This document shows, one piece after another, positions 7,503 through 10,924 of a stretch of DNA of 10,924 nucleotides. Position numbers and translations under genes: made by a program. Each line of letters begins with the position of its first letter. Positions within the stretch are counted from its first letter, which is position 1. The notes beneath the pieces are model-generated. The model ran no database searches. It was given only the letters and a program-made list of their open reading frames with translations, and was not told the DNA's origin. Location of the stretch: positions 5,354 to 16,277 of the forward strand of contig PLSN01000406.1 in the NCBI GenBank assembly GCA_003165135.1. The letters are read 5' to 3'. This DNA comes from Bacteroidota bacterium (GTDB taxonomy: Bacteria > Bacteroidota > Bacteroidia > Chitinophagales > LD1).

Positions 7503-8441
7503 TCAGGAGGTTATTTCGGGGCGATTTAAAAAGTATAGGTGCTTCTCTTTATTGATGTCAAATGGGGGTTTCATCAGTTTGATCTCGTAGAAATCGATGG
7601 GGAAGATGTAATTTTCCCAAGAGATGATCTTGCCGATGTCAAAGAGGTTTTGGAAATCATTAGAGATGGTGAGGTGCTCGAACTGCTCGGTTACGACCTC
7701 AGGTGTTTTGACAAAGAGAAGGATGAAATTCAATTTCCGAATGGTTTTTATCACCTCGGTGAAGTCTGCCACATTGTACGAGTATGCCTGATTGATCGCG
7801 TTGATGATTGCATCAATCTTTTTGCCATCTTCTTCGTTTGGATGCTCTCTTTTGAACAGGTCCTTGATATACAGTATGCCACCTGGCTTCAGCACCTTAA
7901 AGGCTTTTTCCAGTAAAAAACTCTGCCTCGACGAGTGCCCGAAAGACTCTAAAAAAAGAACCCTGTCAAACACATTTTCTCCAAAAATGCTGTCGATCTT
8001 GTGATAGTCGCCCTGCAATATTTCCACTGATCCTTTCAGGATCTTCTGAGCCAGAATCTCTTTGGATTTTGTAACCTGATAGTCAGAGATGGTTATCCCT
8101 TTTATGTCTACATTCAGCTGTGAGGCGAAGTAGCCGGCCGGACCTCCTACGCCACATCCGGCATCGAGTATTTTCTGGCCATCTTTCAGTTCGGCATTAG
8201 TGATTGTATAGGTGAGGTAGTCTTTTACATCTTTGGTTCGGAATGCCTGAATTATTTCGCCATATACTTTTATGAACTTGTCGGTATTGTTGTTATAGAA
8301 GTTTTTCACATCCTCCGAAGTCGATAGAGGGGATAAAGGTTTAGTCTTTGCTTTGGTCTTAAATAAGCTTGAAAATCTTGATAACATATTGCCGTCTAAA
8401 GTATGAAAAAGCTTCCACAATAAGCTGTTTAATTGATGCAA
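7503..8441 (-). CDS. SAM-dependent class I methyltransferase, isoprenoid/sterol-like
   Basis: Up to 312 residues. ILDAGCGVGG at 91-100 is motif I of class I SAM methyltransferases. It is followed by GITIS at 115-119, the acidic GDYH near 144-147, and LKPGGILYIKD around 185-195. Motif I followed by PAG, then GITIS...Q, is the pattern of the sterol C24/tocopherol methyltransferases and of bacterial geranyl-diphosphate 2-C-methyltransferases, which methylate isoprenoid carbons. Isoprenoid methylation is therefore plausible, and the UbiA gene 5 bases downstream supports it; the exact substrate is not shown. The first possible start is a TTG at 8441, 18 bases after the upstream stop and just below an in-frame stop at 8460. 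The next is an ATG at 8387, giving 294 residues. Neither has a Shine-Dalgarno. I prefer TTG because spacing in this operon is always short, but the methyltransferase domain begins after both. Confidence 0.82.
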   Translation of the reverse strand: MHQLNSLLWKLFHTLDGNMLSRFSSLFKTKAKTKPLSPLSTSEDVKNFYNNNTDKFIKVYGEIIQAFRTKDVKDYLTYTITNAELKDGQKILDAGCGVGGPAGYFASQLNVDIKGITISDYQVTKSKEILAQKILKGSVEILQGDYHKIDSIFGENVFDRVLFLESFGHSSRQSFLLEKAFKVLKPGGILYIKDLFKREHPNEEDGKKIDAIINAINQAYSYNVADFTEVIKTIRKLNFILLFVKTPEVVTEQFEHLTISNDFQNLFDIGKIISWENYIFPIDFYEIKLMKPPFDINKEKHLYFLNRPEITS

Positions 8442-8459
8442 GTATGTGGTGCCGAGTAC

Positions 8460-9440
8460 TTAAGAATGCTGTTTCGCCTGACTTTCTATCCATCTATAGG
8501 TGGTCTCCACTCCTTTTCTCAGCGGATAGTCAGGTGCCCAGCCTAGTTCTTTTTTTATCATAGTATTATTAGATGTTCTAGTTTCTACACCTGTTGGTCC
8601 TTTGATATTCTCGATGGATAGTTTCTTGCCAGAGATAGCGATGGTCATCTCGGTTAGGGCCTGTATGGAGATCATCTCGTCCGATCCGATATTGACAGGA
8701 TGCGGAAATGATGACTGCATGAGAAGCTCGATAGCCTCTAGGCACTTATCTATGTATAGAAAGGATCTTGTTTGCCTGCCGTCTCCCCATATCTGAATGG
8801 TGGTATTCTCAGTGGCCTGTATGACCTTGCGGCAGATAGCGGCTATCGCTTTTTCCTTGCCTCCCTGCCAGATAGCTTCGGGGCCATAGATATTGTGAAA
8901 TCGCGCTATCCGAACATCCAGACTGAAGTTTCGCGCGTGAGCCTCATATAGTCTTTCGCTGAATAGTTTTTCCCAGCCATAGTCGCTGTCGGGTAGCGCC
9001 GGGTACGCCGTGTTCTCCGCATACATGTCTGGGGTGGGCTCAGATGGGTCGGGATAGATGCAGGCTGACGAGGAAAAGAAAAGCAAGCCCGGTTTCCTCT
9101 CTCGGGAAAGATGGAGGATGTTCAGGTTGATCTGTACGGAGTTTGACATGATAGTGGCGTCATTCTCTCCGCTGAAGATATAACCGGCGCCGCCCATGTC
9201 TGCGGCGAGCTGGTATATTCTCTCATATGGTCCATCGAAGAGGGTCTGGCAAAAATGAAAGTCCCTGAGGTCTCCAAGTATGAACTCATTTGCCTCGGTC
9301 TGCGAAAACTGAGGATGAGTGATATCTGCCCCTTTGACATAAAACCCGTCCTTTCTGAGTCTTTTGACCAAATGATTTCCTATGAATCCTCCTGCTCCTA
9401 ATACCAGTGCTCTTTTCATCAGATTTTTAGTGAATGTCAT
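8460..9440 (-). CDS. GDP-mannose 3,5-epimerase-like SDR
   Basis: A 326-residue extended short-chain dehydrogenase. GAGGFIG at 15-21 binds NAD. AADMGGAGYIFS, SSACIYP (C127), Y154-x3-K158, WQGGKEKA (K197) and GDGRQTRSF (R225) reproduce the characteristic residues of plant GDP-mannose 3,5-epimerase: the Cys and Lys acid/base pair, the Tyr/Lys oxidation pair, and the Arg that contacts the nucleotide. VNIGSDEM near 250 is also shared. The family converts GDP-D-mannose to GDP-L-galactose or GDP-L-gulose, so this gene probably supplies an L-sugar donor. Other NDP-sugar epimerases of this subgroup are possible. Two starts exist: ATG at 9440, lying against the TTAA target duplication of the inserted IS, and ATG at 9419 (M8), directly before the Rossmann strand. 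The insertion removed the native leader of the first, so M8 may be used now. It is the first gene of the minus-strand operon. Confidence 0.84.
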   Translation of the reverse strand: MTFTKNLMKRALVLGAGGFIGNHLVKRLRKDGFYVKGADITHPQFSQTEANEFILGDLRDFHFCQTLFDGPYERIYQLAADMGGAGYIFSGENDATIMSNSVQINLNILHLSRERKPGLLFFSSSACIYPDPSEPTPDMYAENTAYPALPDSDYGWEKLFSERLYEAHARNFSLDVRIARFHNIYGPEAIWQGGKEKAIAAICRKVIQATENTTIQIWGDGRQTRSFLYIDKCLEAIELLMQSSFPHPVNIGSDEMISIQALTEMTIAISGKKLSIENIKGPTGVETRTSNNTMIKKELGWAPDYPLRKGVETTYRWIESQAKQHS

Positions 9441-9444
9441 TTAA
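9441..9444. repeat. Target site duplication TTAA, left copy
   Basis: TTAA directly precedes the left inverted repeat and matches the copy at the right end. The epimerase start codon ends at 9440, so the duplication touches it. Confidence 0.7.
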
Positions 9445-9455
9445 GAGGCTGTTTA
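9445..9455 (+). repeat. IS left terminal inverted repeat
   Basis: GAGGCTGTTTA here matches the reverse complement of the right end, GGGGCTGTGTA, at 9 of 11 positions. The transposase reading frame ends inside it (TAA at 9453-9455). Confidence 0.75.
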
Positions 9456-10208
9456 AATTTTAGTCAAAAGTTGATTAAGCACTGTTTTTATAAAAGATAA
9501 CTTCACAATTGTCTCGCTTGTTAAAGGAGAGAACTCATAATCGTGAGAATTTCTCAGGTCATTACTTATCCATGCTAATGTTTTTTCTACAATCTATCTT
9601 TCGGTCCGCACCTTAAATCCTTTATCGGTCCGCTTTACGATTTCCAATTTACAGCTTAAATCTTGTTTTACCTGTTCAATGAGTTGCCCTTTATAACCGC
9701 CATCAGCAAAGACTTTCACAATGCTTTTGTTAGGATGTTTAATAATATCAAAGCCCTGTGCTCTGATGGCATATGAGGCACGATATACTTCTACAGCCAA
9801 AAGATTGCCTAATGTATTTGTAGCTATATGTCTTTTTCTGCCCTTCACTTTTTTACCTGCATCATAGCCTATCTCAAAGTCATTGAAAGCACTATTCTTA
9901 GCGCTTTGACTATCAATTATATAAACAGTCGAACGTCCTTTTTGCCTACCGAGCTTCTTATTTTGTAAACTACTTCTTCCAATAGCACTTTTATCAAGCC
10001 ATTATATTTTCATGTCCTAAAATAATGCTATAACAGCTCCTAAAAAGCAAAGGTCTTTGGCAACATTCGCCACTAGCAGCAGGTCTTTACTTTACAAAGT
10101 ATAGCATCTAATATCTTGCGTATAGGATGTTTTCGTTTTCTTTTATCACTCATTTTTTTCTAAAATTTGCCATTGCTTGGCGGTAAGGTCAGTAGGGTAA
10201 CTGTTCAT
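9453..10208 (-). pseudogene. IS5-family DDE transposase, broken by stops and frameshifts
   Basis: The original reading starts at ATG 10208 (MNSYPTDLTAKQWQILEK, a typical IS5 beginning) and shifts frame near 10150-10155 into RKRKHPIRKILDAIL. It then runs through WRMLPK and KYNGLI with four in-frame stops: TAG at 10073-10075, 10040-10042 and 10028-10030, and TGA at 10010-10012. A second shift near 9970-10005 enters the frame holding IIDSQSAKN (first catalytic Asp), AGKKVKGRKRHIA and FADGGYKG (second Asp). A fifth stop, TAG at 9594-9596, replaces what should be Trp in TERWIVEKT. The catalytic Glu in VEKTLAWIS and the tail ending TVLNQLLTKI lie beyond it, to the stop at 9453-9455. All parts of the DDE triad are recognisable but no single frame joins them, so no active transposase can be made. 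The only long open piece left (about 9594-9848 with its own ATG) is a fragment, not a gene. Confidence 0.88.
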
Positions 10209-10309
10209 TTTTGTTAGATCGCAAATCTAACACTACTACTTTACTTTTCCTGACCGACCACCTCTTTTCTTATTAATGATTCTTACAATAAGTATTTTTT
10301 ATTCATTCC

Positions 10310-10320
10310 TACACAGCCCC
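10310..10320 (-). repeat. IS right terminal inverted repeat
   Basis: Read on the minus strand this is GGGGCTGTGTA, pairing with the left end with two mismatches over 11 bases. TTAA follows directly. Confidence 0.75.
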
Positions 10321-10324
10321 TTAA
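10321..10324. repeat. Target site duplication TTAA, right copy
   Basis: Second copy of the four-base duplication. Removing the element and one copy restores a TTTAAA palindrome in front of the sugar-epimerase start codon. Confidence 0.7.
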
Positions 10325-10399
10325 ACAGGTGAGGTAAAAATAGAGTTTAATTTATTCAGTATTTTATTAAAATTCTTGAGAAATCCTTTAATTTACAGG
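10325..10399. other. Residual divergent intergenic region
   Basis: These 75 AT-rich bases separate the IS from the B12 radical SAM start. Before the insertion they would have been the whole spacer between two divergent transcription units, so promoters for both should lie here. The only candidate I see for the minus-strand operon is TATTTTTA at 10335-10342 (minus strand), one base off the Bacteroidota -7 consensus TAnnTTTG, with no convincing -33 TTTG. No clear promoter is visible for the plus-strand gene. Confidence 0.3.
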
Positions 10400-10924
10400 A
10401 TGGTCAAGGTAACATTTGCGGCATTGGGTACGGAGCAGCTGGGCATCAGTATGCTTTCTGCCATTGCCAAAGTGCATGGCCACCAGACGGACTTGGCTTT
10501 TTCGGCGTCACTCTTTCATGATCGGTTCAATCTGGAGATGCCATGGCTATCTCCATACTTCGATGATACATCTGAAGTGATTAGCGCCATCGAAAGACAA
10601 CAACCTGATGTCATCGCCTTCTCGCCTCTCACGTCTACCTATCAGTGGTCCCTGGATATAGCAAAAAGAGCCAAGCAGCTCAATCCAGCCATAAAAACAG
10701 TCTTCGGCGGGGTGCACGCCTCAGCAGTTCCTCATTTGCTTATGCAAAAGCCTATCGTTGACTTTGTAGTGGTAGGCGAAGGTGATGTAGCCTTTCCGAA
10801 AATACTCAAAGCTGTTGAAACATCAGATTACAGACACCAGATACCCAATACCCGATATAAGACACCTGAAGGCAAGATCATTAGTGGACCGCAGACAGGT
10901 TTTCTGCAGGATCTTGATTCGCTT
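10400..10924 (+). CDS. B12-binding-domain radical SAM protein, N-terminal part (3' end beyond the window)
   Basis: I translated an open frame of 175 codons from ATG 10400 to the right edge. It begins MVKVTFAALGTEQLGI, followed by PDVIAFSPLTSTY at 69-81, a conserved FGGVHAS at 102-108 and DFVVVGEGD at 121-129, then LQDLDSL at the edge. This is the cobalamin-binding Rossmann domain of B12-dependent radical SAM enzymes; the LDSL element normally sits just before the radical SAM barrel. The DxHxxG cobalt-ligand motif is absent, as in many members. The CX3CX2C motif and the barrel are not in the window, so the radical SAM half is inferred from the layout. The family mostly methylates unreactive carbon or phosphorus atoms or rearranges rings. 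The gene is divergent from the operon and has no Shine-Dalgarno. Its place next to a glycolipid-like cluster suggests it modifies that product, but this is not shown. Confidence 0.82.
   Translation, partial: MVKVTFAALGTEQLGISMLSAIAKVHGHQTDLAFSASLFHDRFNLEMPWLSPYFDDTSEVISAIERQQPDVIAFSPLTSTYQWSLDIAKRAKQLNPAIKTVFGGVHASAVPHLLMQKPIVDFVVVGEGDVAFPKILKAVETSDYRHQIPNTRYKTPEGKIISGPQTGFLQDLDSL

Larger units (their letters stand above)
9445..10320 (-). mobile_element. Decayed IS5-family insertion sequence, 876 bases
   Basis: The element is bounded by imperfect terminal inverted repeats (9445-9455 and 10310-10320) and by a TTAA direct repeat at 9441-9444 and 10321-10324. It contains one transposase pseudogene in minus orientation that fills almost the whole element. 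The size and single compact DDE gene fit the small IS5 members (IS427/ISL2-like subgroup). The region is visibly richer in A and T than the genes on both sides. It accounts for the entire gene-poor stretch between the sugar-epimerase operon and the divergent B12 radical SAM gene. Because TTAA is palindromic, the target duplication could also be counted as TA with ends starting one or two bases further out. Confidence 0.85.

Noticed and set aside
7539..7916. 125-residue plus-strand open frame
   Set aside because: Antisense to the methyltransferase, whose SAM-binding motifs establish the minus strand as coding.
9594..9848. 84-residue minus-strand open frame as an independent gene
   Set aside because: It is an internal piece of the broken IS5 transposase; homologous sequence continues in frame on both sides, through a stop at 9594 and upstream of its ATG.
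10325..10399. Clear Bacteroidota-type promoter in the divergent spacer
   Set aside because: Only one near match to the -7 element is present and no paired -33 TTTG, so I do not claim a promoter feature.
1..10924. tRNA, rRNA, CRISPR array, riboswitch or rho-independent terminator
   Set aside because: I saw no repeat-spacer pattern, no conserved RNA core and no stem followed by a T run outside coding sequence.

Overview
The window is most likely from a Bacteroidota-like bacterium. The coding sequence is of middling GC. Most start codons follow A-rich leaders rather than clear Shine-Dalgarno sites. Genes are packed end to end, and the one insertion sequence is of an IS5 type common in that phylum. 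The phylum call is an inference from these traits, not from a marker gene.

Layout: eight genes lie head to tail on the minus strand (positions 9440 down to 1), with gaps of 0 to 24 bases, and look like one operon. In transcription order they are: a GDP-mannose 3,5-epimerase-like sugar epimerase (8460-9440); a class I SAM methyltransferase resembling isoprenoid/sterol methyltransferases (7503-8441); a UbiA-family membrane prenyltransferase (6325-7497); an asparagine-synthase-type glutamine amidotransferase (4546-6324); a UDP-glucuronate 4-epimerase-like dehydrogenase (3516-4535); a GT8-like glycosyltransferase (2318-3514); a small GT32-like DXD glycosyltransferase (1526-2317); and a radical SAM protein with an N-terminal twitch-like cysteine region (1-1501, running off the left edge). 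A divergent plus-strand gene at the right edge (10400-10924, incomplete) begins a B12-binding radical SAM protein. Between the two transcription units sits a decayed IS5-family element (9445-10320) with a TTAA target duplication. It lies immediately against the first start codon of the sugar-epimerase gene.

How the genes may work together (inference): two sugar-nucleotide branches can be read from the enzymes. One is UDP-glucuronate to UDP-galacturonate, possibly amidated by the AsnB-like protein to a galacturonamide unit. The other is GDP-mannose to GDP-L-galactose or GDP-L-gulose. Two glycosyltransferases would assemble the sugars. The UbiA enzyme and its isoprenoid-type methyltransferase point to a prenyl lipid as acceptor or anchor, and the two radical SAM proteins could add late modifications. 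The combination of UDP-GlcA epimerase, AsnB-like amidotransferase, glycosyltransferases, prenyl chemistry and a B12 radical SAM protein recalls the logic of moenomycin phosphoglycolipid biosynthesis, but with a different prenyltransferase family. No flippase, polymerase or exporter is visible, so the product could equally be a surface glycan or a small glycolipid.
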